Positions 24,020-39,000 of a stretch of 64,000 nt of DNA are shown here, one piece after another (positions within the stretch are counted from its first letter, which is position 1; every line of letters starts with the position of its first letter). The stretch is from Narthecium ossifragum (lineage: Eukaryota > Streptophyta > Magnoliopsida > Dioscoreales > Nartheciaceae). The position numbers and the translations under genes were made by a program. Location of the stretch: positions 25,860,129-25,924,128 of the forward strand of contig OY986968.1 of assembly GCA_963920575.1 (NCBI GenBank). The letters run 5' to 3'. The notes below the pieces were generated by a model that did no database searches, had not been told where the DNA came from, and saw only the letters and a program-made list of their open reading frames with translations.

Positions 24020-27000
24020 TTATGGGGTCTTGCTTTTCCCAGCAAGGATTGGCTGGATTTGCAGTTGGCGGCTGAATGCCTGGTTGAAAAGAACACGAGT
24101 TTGAATAGCTGATATGACAGGCATCCATGCTAATGCAGCTATTGGAAAGAAAAGCAAGGCGCCCATCCCATAGTCATAAGCTTGACCAATAGCTTGAAAA
24201 ATCTCCCATATTTCCCAAAACTCTATCTTGGACCTCAAAGCTTGTGCAATCTGGTAGAAAAATGTAATTGCTGATCAGTGTAACGTCATAACGAGAAAGC
24301 TTAAGAAAATCTTATCAATACTCACCAATAGGAGTCCCCAACCGGTAGGGATAAATGCAAGGCCACATATGAGTAGATCCATCAAAGAGAATTTGCATAC
24401 ACTTGAAAGAGCGATAATGGAAGATAACACTCCGATGAAGAGTAGCGCTTTGAAAAACCTGAACAAGAGATGGAATTTTGCACTAAGCCGCCGCCGCCCC
24501 TCATGTACTGCCTGCAGCATAATCACATATACATCAACAAATCTTCTATTCTGGACAGGTTGTACAGATGCTACCATTCACATGCTTGAAGAGATGTTGA
24601 GATGACAAGGAGTGTGCGTGCTTTTACCTTGATTAACATGAAGACTGTAACAATCACAAACCAGGAGAGCACATAGACCACAAAACTTTTGTCATCTTGA
24701 ACCATGTCTAGATGATAAACTAGTCCGTACTGATAGATGAAAAACCGAAGGGAGAGAAATATTTCGCCTATCCTGGAACTCCATCCCGAGTGCTGGAGAT
24801 GAGCCTGCTCCACATTCCACCAGGATTCCCAGCTCTTATCGGGCTGCACTCCTATGCCCCCTTGATTCTTCATCCATTTGTTCCAGTCTGCCCAGTCCTC
24901 CACAATCTTCCGCCAGGCAAAGCCAGAAGGATTAAAAAGAAATGGCGCAAACAGCCAAGTTAATGTCATGAACCATGTGGAGTAGGTAATCAACAAATAG
25001 GTCACACAGCTCTCATAGGATCTTCTAAACAAATTATATACAACTAAGAGAAAAAGCATTTCAAATCCTTTGACAAAGTGGCTACGAGAGTATAACTGAT
25101 AGTTTTCAGTAAAACTTGCATGAAAAACCACGAATTTTCGCCCTGTTGGCCTATATTTTGCACCTCCATGAAGAATTGTACGACCAAAATAGTGGCACTT
25201 CGTGCCTAGGGAGAAGGTGAAGAAAACAGATGCTAGCTGCAATTGCATAAGAATAAAATCACTCAAGGCTGTAAGAAATCCTTTCTCAAGAGCTAGCTCC
25301 ATCACCATAGGTAATCCCGTTAAGAGTCCAAGCTGGAGAAACGATTGTGAGGCAAGAGCTGTTTCCAAAGATTTTAGGTTTTGCATCTGAGCATCCTCGA
25401 TAAGCGCCTTTTCAAGTCCACTAAGAACCAGGTATAGTTGCCCGTAGAGAAATACATAGACACCAACTATCGATATCTGCAGATAGATCACAAAATAGTA
25501 AACACCCTAATAGAATACTAGATCAATTCAGGAAAAAGAAAATACACGAGTGGGTCTTATTAGACCTCAATTAACCACCACCTTCAAGGAAATTCAAAAA
25601 TGTTAAACAAAGCATCAAGCAGAACTATAACAGTGAGCAGTTATATCAAATACACCGAAAAATACATGATCTGTAGAGCCCTAGAGTTGACATTCCAGGG
25701 AAATATTGCACTTAAATCTTCCCAAGTTATATCACATAGTTATTTAAAGGCCAAAAAAATTTAAAGGTACACATGAAATCGAACAAAAACGCAGCTATTA
25801 TGTTTTGAAGTGTCATACCATTGAGCAGTTAATATTCTGTAAGCAACAAATATAAATATTGTATTCAGACATAAACTAGTAGCCATTTACCATGCTATTG
25901 AAGTAAAACCCGACTGTTGTGAAATAACAAGAGAGCATTCGAAAAAAATCAAAACGTCGTCCAAGGCGGTACATATCACGGCTCAGAGTTTGCTCGCTGT
26001 TGCCATTTGCTACTTTGGCTTCAAACTTAGAAATCTGGTTGAGACCTACATCACGTCCCTTGCCGACTTGCATGTACTCGTTATAAGTAACGAATCCCTG
26101 CCGAAGGGTGGAATTAAATCCTGCAGCAAGTCAGATAATATGCCATGTTACTAATAAATTAAAGCGTAAAATATGCTTTAGTTCCGTATAGTTTGGGCCA
26201 AATTTCACTATGGGCCTTATACTTTTTAAAGTTGCAAATACTGCCCTACCATTACCAAATGCCTTCAATGTAGGACTTAGGGCTGACAATGTCAAGCTGG
26301 TTATTGGTTAATGAAAAAGGAGGTCCGCGATATCACGTGACTTGCTTCCCTCGCTTTTTACTAACGCCATTATTAGGGCTTAGGGTTTCCACACCCCATT
26401 GACCCCAGTGTAATCTCGTCCACAATCCGGCAACAATGAACCTCCAAACATCAAGAAGATGGCGTTGAGTCCTAATGAACATTCTCAGAGCCAAAACAGT
26501 CCTGGATTGGACATTATTGTTTCTCCTCATATGAGCCATGGTCGTCGCCAGTGGCATCTGGTCACAATCGACGATGGCGAGCCTCCAGATGGCAAGAAGA
26601 CGGCATCAGACCATAATAGACCTCCCCAGAGATATATCACGTGACCCCTCTTTTTTTCTATATCTATAGGACCTTATTTGTCACCTTTTAAAGTATTGAC
26701 CCCAATCAAAATTTGGCCCAAACTACAAGATACTAAAGTATATTTTACCGTAAATTAAAAACACATTGCTATTATTGATGTTTACCAGCAAATACATCTT
26801 CGCTCAAATTGATGGTCTTTGATGCTTTACTAATGCCACCTCTTGTTAGATGAAATACCCTGTCAAATAAATCTGGATGGCCATAGTGAAACCGTACCCT
26901 GCTTGATAGAAAATAAAGGACTGAGCAAAGATAATGGTATTATTTGCTAAAAAAGCATCTATTTGTCTTTACAGTGAATCAAGGACATATGCAATTATGC

Positions 27001-30000
27001 AGAAAACCAAAATATGGGCTAGAATCAAGGAAATGACTTCAATTTGTCTTATTTTGAAAAACTCAAAAACCAGCAAGTACTTGTCCAGCAGCAGAATTTT
27101 CTTGGATAATAATAGAGAGTACCTAAGAGGATTTGCAAGAAATCTCTGTCCGATGGTTACAAAGCTAGTCTCTTGATAGGACATAAAGCCAGCAAGAGAT
27201 GAAACACTGCATTTACAAGAATCACAATGTCAGTGAGCAGAGAGAACAAGCTTTTCCAAGATTATTATGGGCACTTTTCCTATTTGTTATATGGTGAAAA
27301 ACATTATCAGACCTTCCTGTGAAGATATGTTCTCTTAGTCCAAGTATGGTCGGAGGGCGCTTTCCCTGACACCTAAGGAATTCTTGAAGAAGATTTCTCA
27401 TTTTAAGAGCTTCTTCCAAATAGTTGTCCTGAAGCACCAAATACATTCAAATTTCATGCAGTGAAATATGGGCAAAAATTTCTAAGTAGATGAAGACGTA
27501 CTTGATTCATGTCAATTGCTTGGAGTGCATCTCCACGAGTGAATATTATGGCATGATTTTGATTTTCAGGCTTCCCCTCTCCAATGATGGGTGGACCAGG
27601 AAGCTTGATACGGTATATCTCCTATATGCGTTAAAGATAAAGCATGATTTAGAAGTTGAACATCAGGATAGGCTAGAGATATGTGAGAATACTGTCAAAT
27701 TTCTTGACATTGAAGGTTCTATATGGGTGAGCAGAAAATGCTCAAGAGCTATTTACTCTTCTCAATTGTCACTAGCCACACTTATCCAACAAAACTTTCG
27801 CTGAATTTCATCCTTGATGTAACATCAGCAACAGTTGAACCAACCAAACGGTATAGGTAAGTAGCAAGAACTAGCATTGATGTAATAGTTACTATGTTAA
27901 AGCTTTATATTATTAACAAGTGTTTTCATAGTTAAATGACATGTACATAAATGGCATATTATGCGTCTTCTACTGTTTCTAAATTTAACCGCATCCCAAC
28001 ACCATCAAGGCCTTCTCTACTGATCAACTTTCACTGAGATGATATCAATTGATCCCAACTTCTTCAAAAAATAGTTTTTGACAGATAAACACATACAGAA
28101 TGCATTGTTTTTAGAAACATTGTATCTATTACAACTTGTAAGATAAAATATGTGCAAATGTGCTTTACTTCACATACAATTGATAAAATATAACTAATAA
28201 ACTACAATGTTTGGTGGTCCAACACTAATATAGAAATGTGTTTTACTTCATAAGAGTAATGCTTATATACTTGCTTTTAAGGGAGGACAAGAACCCTGAT
28301 ACCAAGCAGAAAACCTGAAAACCATTTTCATCTTGGGCGATTCTTTTCACGTGTAACTGAAACTCTAATCACAGATTCGCATTTGTTCTTCTATATGCAT
28401 CAGTTCTATGTAATGCCATCCTAATATGTCTGAATTAACTCTTAACATGAGCATAGAAGGGATGAAAAAGTTAGATCTATCAACATAGAAGTCAAAAAAA
28501 TTAACAGCCATGTATACGATTATGCAGGATGAGATGGATACATGTCATGTCGCCCTTTTGCTGTGCCATGGCACACATGGCATAACTGACTCTTGGATAC
28601 ATTCAACAAGAACTCTTGTTTATGCTCAGTAAAAAGTGTGATTACCTGGTCTAAATTGTTGTCCGCTTTAACAAGAACTGAAGAATAAATCTTGTATGGC
28701 TTCTCAACTCTTAGTTCTTCTTTCTCTTCAATGTAGGCAACACGCAAGGAAGGATACCTAAGATGTAAGCAGATATAACAAATAATAATGAAAAGATAAG
28801 GAAAGTTTATAATGATGAAAGCACTTAAAGGATACCGGATCATCAAATCAAGTATGTCTTGGGCATGTGGATCACCAGAAGTTTTTTGTGCTCCAAACAT
28901 TTGACAAGAAAGTACATATGTGAATTTCATATCTACTAGCGTGTCCAATATGGCAGACAATGATTGATGATTACTTTTCTTCTTGCGTTCTCCTTCGATA
29001 ACGTTATATCCTTCAATACAATCTGCTCCGGCAAAACCAATCATGTAAGGAAAAGAAGGAACCTATGCTACCCTATGGAAAATCCAGATATGCTTCGAAC
29101 TTCATGTATGAATGTTGGACTTTTAATATAACATCTGGCCTACTAATGCAGTCAGTTAAGAAAATACATCCTAGGTTCCAAAACATTGAAATATTGTTTG
29201 GGTCACAAACTCACCTTGTCCATCAGCCATGTCCAAGAATGCTTGTAGCTTTAATGCCTCTCTATAGTACATCATTCCTCTAACTGTTTCAGAAGAAAAA
29301 GGTGATGTGTTAGACTAAGAACAAAGAGAGAATTTGAATGCAAAATAGAGATAAATACTTTCACAATTAGCCATATCTGTTACCACTCCATTCACCTGTG
29401 CGACTTACTGTCTGTCCACGAAATGAAGCCCAGTACCGAACTTCTTCATTTGAAGGAATGGAATTAAACCGTTCGAGAAAGTTTTTCCACTCATCTAAAG
29501 TTACCAAATACCAACCATCAAGGAGAAATTTACAAAACTGAAGCAACATTTTGTATTAGGACATAAGACAATAACAGAAAGTAAGAAATTACCAGGATAT
29601 ATCTTTTGCATATAAGAGAGGATGGATGCCCCGTCTTCACTTGAATGAAGCTCCTCCTCTGAGAAATTAACTTCTTCCATAAAGTATGGAGTCAAAACAC
29701 TAGCTTCAGAAAAAGTAAGTCTTAAATAAGAAACAAACATTCAACCAGAATATAGTCTCTAATGCATTAAGCATTCTAGGATCTAAAATGAAATCCACAT
29801 TGTTGTCTACCAAAAGTTCTGTGATAAGCATTTAATTCCATACTCTTCAACTTACTCACACTCGTGAAACACCTGAAGTTTGCAATTGCTGACTAAAACT
29901 CCATATTATTGTCATTGCTGACTAACATTCTCCTCCATATTTGCCATCTCAATTTTCAAAAGCGCTCTGGTCAAAACAGTTTTTTCTTGAAACTGAATAT

Positions 30001-33000
30001 ATTAAGTTTTATCAGGAAAAACGATTTGTGTACATGGCCACGTGGCATTTGCACATGCCACGAATCGGTAGTGAGATACCGATCTTTATTCTAATGGACT
30101 ACCGATGGACTAGATCCATTGATCAGTATCTCACTACCGATACCTACCAATTCGATCGTTGATACATTCCATCAGTAGTGAGATACCGATCCATTGATTA
30201 GTCCATCGGTAGTGGTCTACCGATCTACCGATGGACTAGAATAAAGATTCGGTATCCCACTACTGATTCGTGGCATGTGCAATGCACATGCCACGTGGCC
30301 ATGTACACAAATCACGGCTCTTTTATCAGAGGTCAACAGTTGGATACCTAAATTCATATGACCTACCCAAGTGTCAAGTATCTTTATTCTGGCCTTTAAC
30401 CTAGTCAATACTCAATAGTGCTATTATTAATATGATTTTGGAGGAGTGGCACAGAAAAGTAGTACATGAAAACATTAAATAGATTTGAAGGCTGTAAGAA
30501 TATGTCAACTACATCTAACCTTTTACCCATTGCATAAGATACAAAGATGAGCATAAAAAGTGTTTGAATTTATTGGAATTTGGAGATGTAACGATATCTG
30601 GAGGTGCATTCAGAGTTTTTAGTAGTTCGGCTAATCTCAAATGATTGGTAAATATGCGATCACAAGCCTATTAATAGAGCATGCCTCACTTTTTGACGAA
30701 GGGTGAATCCTTGCTAGGATATTAAGTTTAGCTTTTTATTCTTTTGGTATCTTAGATAAAAGGATTTAGCATAATTTATTAAAAAGAAAAATAAGAAACC
30801 TGAAAGACAACATATTTCGGACATTTGGAGCAGCTGGCATATTCATAAAAAGAGAAGTGGCAAAGAATGAAATGCGCCGCCGAGCCTCCAAGTTATGTGG
30901 TACATCGAGAGCTTTATCTTTGACAGTAAGCAGCAGAAACAAACGTTTAGCCTGCCATAAAAGAATGAGTAAGAATAATATCTACAATGGCCAATTATAA
31001 ACTAGTTCTTCACCTCATCGTTCAATGGGCCAATATTTGGTAGTGGAAAGCGAAGTGCAGAGTTGGAGTCATTAGATGCAAACAGCTGTGGCTGACGTGG
31101 CATGACTAAACCATCGTCATTCGGCTTCAAAAGTTGGGAGTCAATCAAATCCAAGATCCTGCAGCAAATACTTGCTTTCAATAAGATGAAATGTTTGCTG
31201 GGCAAAAGCAGGCAGGGTTTGCTATGTCTCACCTACAGCCATGTTGCATAACATCTTTGATCAAAACCTCGACAATGTCTTGGAGTAAAATTACTATGTT
31301 GTCTCGATGAGCTCGTTTATTTTCCAACTTGAGAGGAGACACATAAGAAATCATTCAGCAATAGTAGAGGTGAATGCAGACACATGCACTCATGAATAGA
31401 AATTTTCTTTCTTGATATGTGTGTCTAACAGCAACAGAATTGAAATTTACCAGTTTCCCAATCAGCTGAACTACTTTATCATGCAGTGCCGGCAGCTGAT
31501 CCAACTTGAACTCGATAAGAAGGCTGGAATTTTGCAAACTTGTTTCAATTTCCAAAAATATAGCATCCAGTATCCTGGAAAACTTCTAGGTTAGCATCAT
31601 GATAATTTTGAGAAAAGAATAGGTATTAATGTTCATTCATAAGAAAGAGTTCAAGTAAGAAGAAAAATTAATCATGATTCATGATAGTCGACATACTGTA
31701 CAAAAAACAGAATTATTTACCTTTTTTCTAGGCTGCCGGTAACAAGGAATCTGAGAATATTCTTCAATGACTGGTAGCATTCCTTGATTGCAAAACTCAT
31801 ATATTTGTCTTTTCTTACTTTACTATACAGTTGCTCATATGTTCCGACAAAATCTCTAGACATGTCCAGTGCTGTTGAAAACTAATGCAGAAAGAATAAA
31901 GAGGTTAAAAAGGAGACAAACAGATAATAAATAACTTATACATGATTGTGACTCGATGAAAACGATAATGGCCATGGAATAGATGATTGGCATAAATAGA
32001 ATTAATCATAATCGAGTAGCAGAATACCTTCGTAGTCAGGAGAAACAATGGCCAACGCACAGGGCCAGAACTGAAATATGACGAAAGCGGCATAGTCATC
32101 AAATCCATCTCTCTGTTAGCAAGCAATTTATCATATCAGATCTGATGTCACAAATGGTCTTGCAAACCAAAAGGATTGACATGTACCTGTTGCTTATTAA
32201 ATCCTCTGTACGGAAGCTACTGATGATATGATTCCAGACTAAGGCAAACTTAGCTAGCTCCTTTCCTTTAACTTCAATATCCTACAGTAGAAGGGACCAG
32301 AAAGTCAAAAAACTTGGATAAAATTATGGTAATATTCAAGCATGATTAGAGGCTGCTTACACCTTGAAAAAGCTTTTCTTCAAGAAAGCTCCAAAGTTTT
32401 TATTCTCTCCCCCCAAAGTGCAGGGAACAAGAAAGGCATTAAACACAGAAGGTAACGTGTGAAAACGACTTCTGACCATTCCCATTGTACGAATCTGAGA
32501 TTTTAAGACACAAAAGGTTAAGATTTCGAGCTCACACTGCCTCAATGATCAACAGACTTGACTTGTGCATTCTGTTAGAGCAGACAGCTTATCTACAGAA
32601 CATAGCTTATGTGTTCTATTTTGCAGCAAAGCAAAGACCAATGACAAATTTTCACCTCACCAAGATGATGAAATATCCCATAAACTCCTCCAAAGACGGT
32701 ACAGAAGATAGAATACCATATTTGTGTGTCCATAAAATAGACCTGTCTCAAACATGAACAAAAAGCCATTGATAATGCCCCGAAAACCTTATGACTTGGT
32801 ACAGAGCTCTGTAAACATAAAAAGTTGCAACTATACGAAAAACATTACACAAAAAATTAAAAATACTCACCAGAATAACAGGACTCCAGACGGCGAGTAT
32901 TGCCCCCACATTGTTTTTAACTGAACAAAGAGATTTCTACTCTTAACTTTTGAAAAATTTGCTATTATTGTTACCTCAAGCACATAAAATTCAAAAAACA

Positions 33001-36000
33001 CCTTGAGGAAAAAACTCATGCCATTCATACACGTTCACTCTAATTGCCATCATTTGCTTTGTTGGTTCTACAAGAGGCTTTATCTGCGAATAAGTCAATA
33101 AGTTAGAAACGAATCCGCATTATAAGATGCAATAGCCTAGAGTAAGGTACAAGAAATTAGTTTTAAAGTTTATTTCGACACATCAAACTTAAGCTCATGG
33201 AAAATAAAAATTTGAGATCTGAGAGAGCAGGCATGCAATTCAAGCATTCAACCTAACAAATAAGTATATCACGTAGTTTGATATAAGTTCCATTGGTTTG
33301 TTTGATATTCTAAAAAAGATCATCTCATCTCATAGGCATACCTGCTGAACTCTCTAGAATCGAGAACAAAAAATATCAAGCATTCACTATTGGCAAAAGA
33401 ATTGAAAGACATTGTTCTTCTTCATAGACCACAGATGATCAAAAAGATTGTTAACAGTTATTTTGCATGTTCTGGAATTTCATCTGGAACTGACCTTAAA
33501 AAGTCGTATTGTCAACCTGAACCCTAATTGGGAAAACTAAAAGCATATTAAATTACAAAATTATCAAAAATCTGTTCTTTATGTCACTGAAATAGCTATG
33601 GACTCATCCAGAGAAGATTATGATCTAGAAAGGAAAAGGATCTTCACTTCAAGTTCGAGAAGCAAGAGCTTTAAACTCTGTATCCAAATACACAGAAAAC
33701 CTCAGCCTCCCTTAAAAAAGACATTATTTTTCTTGCTATGCACGCAAACATGTACAAGCACCTATAAGTAGGAAATGGATAAAATAAATATTAATTTGTC
33801 AAGCATAACCATGCAACTGCAACTAAATGTCATGCAGTAAAATAAAATTTGTCAGCATCTGATAAAGTTGATGCTATACCGAATCCAGAGAAATTTGGTC
33901 AATTAGGATATCTCCACTATGCTCTTGATTATGTTGTTATATTTGGGCCTTATTGCCTTGTACAAGATACTAACCCCTATCCATTCGCCATATCTAGTCA
34001 ATCCATGTAAGATTCTTATCAGAATCCAATTATTTGCATACCTCAAAATGATAGCTGAACAGGAATTTGCTTGATAACAGGATCACCCAGAATAGTGTAT
34101 ACCTAAATGTTGGGGGGTGGTGCCTTGTTAGTACATTAAAAGCAAATTAGTATTCCAACAAACAATTGAGACATACATTAGAAGAGGGACTTGGCTTTCC
34201 TGCATTCCTCGCCCAATATATAGATGAGGCTGTAGAGAAAAACCGACTTATCCATAAGCATCCCTACAGATTTGTGCATTCACAAAATTTGAACTTAAGT
34301 GAACAAGATATTAATTATTTTAAGCAAAATCGAAAGATTTAATGAGGCACATAAAACAAGTTCAAAGAGAACAATTATTGAAAGCGTGTGCCAATCCATG
34401 TCAGTGAACATGTCAAAGAAAACAAGTTCAAAGAGGAGTGGTACGGGCCGGCCGTACAGAAATATGACCGCGTCAGTAATCGCCACGAAGTCTGCTAACG
34501 GCATGGCAATCTATGATATAGACTAGATTATGCATTGACTACTTGATAACAAGAGCGTTTGAGTAAAAAGGAACAAGAAGGGACATTTTATACTTGCAGG
34601 CTTCCAGCTATTATTTTAACATCTGAGCCTATACAGTTATTTTATTTTCATTGTTTACTGCTCTGTGCACATACTATATCAAGCTAACTTGAAATATCAA
34701 TTAAAACAGGTGATATGACGTGAATCCACATAAAAATAAGTATTAAAAGCTACTTGCCTGAGCCCACCATGTTAAAACTTTACAAAGCTGCCAATTTGAG
34801 GTCTCAATATAGTTGCTGAATGCAGGAACAAGAAAGAATGCGATCCCTATGACATTACTTGCTAAATATACTCCAACTATAATCATGTATGCCGACAAGC
34901 AAAATGCCTCAATATGGCTCCCAGGCTTTTCTGAAAAACAAGCATAATTCCTTTTGGAGCTTGCATAAGAAACTGGAAGAATAATAGTCCATGCAGCAGC
35001 AAATATAAGCTTCACCAAATATCTAAGCTTCTGATAATATCCCATAGTATGTCTCGCCTTCCACGTAATTTTAATGTCAAGAGTCACTGCAATAAGCAGA
35101 TGATGAGGACATAAGCATATAAACATGCATCAGAAATGGCATAAATTATTGGGGCTATTTTGAAATCAATAAAAACAGAACACCAGAGTTTAGCAAAATT
35201 TATTCTGGAGAATTTACAAAAACATGTCTGCAGCAGAAAGCTTTTGACCAATGAGAGTTATGAGCAAGCTGGGAATATCCTTTTTTACGAAAGAAACATT
35301 GTTCATTAACATTGTTCATGATTTAAAAAACAAGATTGCTCAAACTATCTATCCATAAAAACATACATAGAATTATGTTTAAGACCATAAGGTTATACTA
35401 AGTTTAACGTACAACACTACAACCTTCATGTATAGGATACCTACGAGATTGCATTCATAATTTTATCATTGAGCAGTTGAATATCCCTACCTTTTGGAGA
35501 TATTGATTGCAAATGAAAATGACAGAACTGTCCCTCAACCAAAAGGGCGACCAGTGAGATTCACTAGGGATAAAGGTGTCATTTGTAGGCATGTAATACT
35601 AGGGACGGAACCAGGATTCTACCATTGGGCGGTGGGGCAAATGGTTCCACAGTAGTAATATGACTATTATATTTTTTTGTAAAAAATGGTAAACATAACA
35701 CCACTCAAGATGAAAATAATAATAAAAAAAGAGTGTTGGGTATAATCTATTGTTTAGGTCCTTTAGGATGTCCTTGCTAAATGCTCTAGAAACAGTAAAC
35801 CTAACTACATAACCTATGATGCATGCAGGTTGGATTGTCAATTGAGAATCTATATAAACAAAAATCAATTCAATACATCATGTGAATTTTCTTCAGCACC
35901 TTTCTTTTCTTCTCATAATCCACTTTCTTGGCTTAGAATCACATGAAAAGAATAGTGGATTAACACATAATAGAAACTAGTTAGGTATCATGTTTTAGAG

Positions 36001-39000
36001 AAACTTTTCACCATCAAAAGTTCCTAGCTGGATATCATTACCCATATCCAGCTGAGCCTCTTCATTATCACATCATTTTGTTCAAATGTCTTACAATACC
36101 CCATGCAGCCTTAGTACTCTAATATTGTTCAAAAGGTTCGGGGGGGGCATGGCCCTTCTTGGTCTATATGGCTCTGTCCCTGTGTAATACATATCGTCTA
36201 CGTATATGTCCATGTATATGCACAAGAATTGAGAGAAATTGTGCATGTAAAAGCTATGTGGAAATAGAAGCTCAATACATAGTAATTTACGAGAAACTCA
36301 CAAAGGCTGACCTTGTATCAGCCTTAAAACAGCATTAGTTATAAAGATGCTCAATAGATCCTCAAAAACTTCCGAATCCATGAATTGGAAAGGTGTTTCC
36401 AAATCATGCCAAGCCATAATTATCATTGCCTGTAAAATGAGAAATAATGATTCAGCATCACTGAGGGCTTTCCATCTAGATATATAGTTCATAAATTGCT
36501 TCATTGACGTTAATATACCTGCAAAGCAAGAATAAAGAATGTCCACATCCTATCAAAGCTTCTAAAGAGATGCCAAAATGTCCGACTCTCTACAAAATTT
36601 GTCTTGCCCAGCCACTTGTATGGACATGCTCCATTTGTTTTATCCTGAATATTATGTGGATATAACATAACATAGAAAGGAGAAGTACCAAGGCTAATTC
36701 ATCTCTAATATAACCTATACAGTAAGGAATTGGGCATAAACACATAGATAGACAAAGATACACATATAATAGAGCATGCAAAAGCACATATAAACAATTA
36801 CATATTCCATATCCATATGCGTTGAACAATTACATGAATCCACATATTTGCCCTTTCAGGAAGTAAAATATACAAAGCATGAATATCTAGAAAAGCATAC
36901 ACTCTGCAGATGGGTATTATTAATGTTAGTACCCCACCTGATATAAATCAAAACATGTTCCGACCCATGGATTGCCATGCCGGTGGCACACGCCGTGTCG
37001 GTCCAGATGAGTGAAATTCACTCGTATTCAACATCTCCAATTGGCCAAATATAATCTCTTGTACCAAAGCAGTGAAAACATACCAAGGTAGTATAATACA
37101 ATACATGACACATAATCAATAACTCAATACATCTCTCACATGAGCATACATCAAGCTCTTTCTCAAACTAACCATAATCTGTCATCGGTGGTCTAAGATA
37201 AATGTTTCTATTAGAACTCAAGTGTTGCATACACTAAGGGAAACTCATATAAGAAGAATAATAGACTTCAAACTCTTTAATGAGCGACTAATACTCTGCA
37301 GCATTATGCTTGAAATCAATGACAGTCTCAGGAGCCTGTATGGCCAGCACTTCAATCCGATGTGATTGATATGGTTGGCTTGTATCAGGATAGTCATACG
37401 AATATCTAGAACTATCACGTGAAGTAGATGATCTGATATCTCCAAAAGTATCCTACATGAAGGTAAGCTCATGTGGCCACTGAGGCTGGCAGATGTGACT
37501 AGAATGCTGGGACGTAGCATAACTGTCATGATCATATCTCTCTCCATAGTGACCATGTTGGTATGAAGGAGTAGACGAAGATAAACTGATTTCTACAATT
37601 TTTTTTAAAAAAATTACGAATTTTTTAAATTTTCCTCAGAATTTTAAAAAAATTCTACAAATTTTTAAATGTTATAAAATTATTTTTAAATTTTCTCTAT
37701 AACATTTATCAATTAATATAAAAACTATCGTAAATAATTAACATAGAAAGTAACATAAGCAATTAACGTAAAAATTAACATGAATAAGTAATAAAAAACT
37801 AAATAGCATTAGAAAGTAATATAAAAATCAAAATGATTATTAACATAATATTTTAAAATTTTATATAATACATTTAATTATCGAAAAGTCACCACTATTA
37901 GATAAAAAATAATGCTAAAAACAATCATGATTAAATAAAAAAAAATTAGTAATTACCATCATTAAATAAATAATAATAATAATAAATAGCATACTATATG
38001 AGGTTTATCATTGATAAATAAAAACTAATGATAAATAACATATCGATTTTTAGCCCATCGGCACTCACTCACCCCTTCTCTATCTTGTTCTCTGACTTGC
38101 TGACTACCCGACAAGACCTTTCTCTCCTTATCCCCTCCTCTTTATGATGGCCCACCAATCCAGCTGCCAATTCTCCTCTCTCTCTAGCCCCCCCTACCTT
38201 CTATTTCCTTCCTTCCCCCCCTCTACGTGGCCACTTCTCTCCTCCATCTCCTCCCTTCTTTTTTTCTCCCACCTGTGGCCCTCTTTTCTTCACTCCTTCC
38301 CTACCCACTTTTCCTTCCTCTGAGACCACGACTCCTCCCCTCCCGCTCCTCCTCCCCTCGGCCTCCGGCTCTATCTCCTCCTCTTCTCCGCCTCATCCTC
38401 CCCTCCGGCTCCCCCTCTTCTCCGATTCCTCCTTCCCTCCTGCCCTCTCCTCCCCTCTCTTTCTTCCCCTCCCCTCCCGCTCTCTCCTCTATTTCTTTCC
38501 TCCTTCCCTCCCGCTCTCTCCTCCCCTCTCTGGATCCGGTACGTATCGGGTCTGTACCGGGCACCCCCCGATATCGATTCGGGAGGGGGGGGGGGTGTCA
38601 CCGGGTTACGCAGCTGATAATTTTTTTCACAAGTTAGAGTTATCCGATGATGGCGCCAAGAGACCTCCTCGTTGAGCCCTGCACACCGCCGCCGCGCGCC
38701 CTGCCCGCCGCTTATGCTCCGCTCGCACGTCGTCCGCACGTCGTCTGTGCACCTCCTTGCGCACTCCGCCTGGCAGCCCGATCGCCTCTTGACCAGCCCT
38801 CTTTCTCCCACGTTTTCTTCTCCTTCCTGCTCAAAAGCACACCAAGGATGAAGGACCTATGGTTTATGGCAAGGGGATGGCCCTCTTCCTTTATTGATCC
38901 AACGATCTTTACAAGAGAATCACTCACAACTCTCTCTCCCTCCAAGGTACAAAGATCTCTCAATATGAAACCTCTCAAACCCTAGCCAAAGCCTAGATGC

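Noticed and set aside
28520..28645. Downstream extension of callose synthase exon 33
   Set aside because: Homology stops at NNLDQ followed by a GT donor; the extension is intron.
38227..38811. Long frames on both strands in the pyrimidine tract
   Set aside because: They are low-complexity Pro/Ser/Leu or Arg/Glu translations of a (CT)-rich repeat inside the hAT-like element, without domains.
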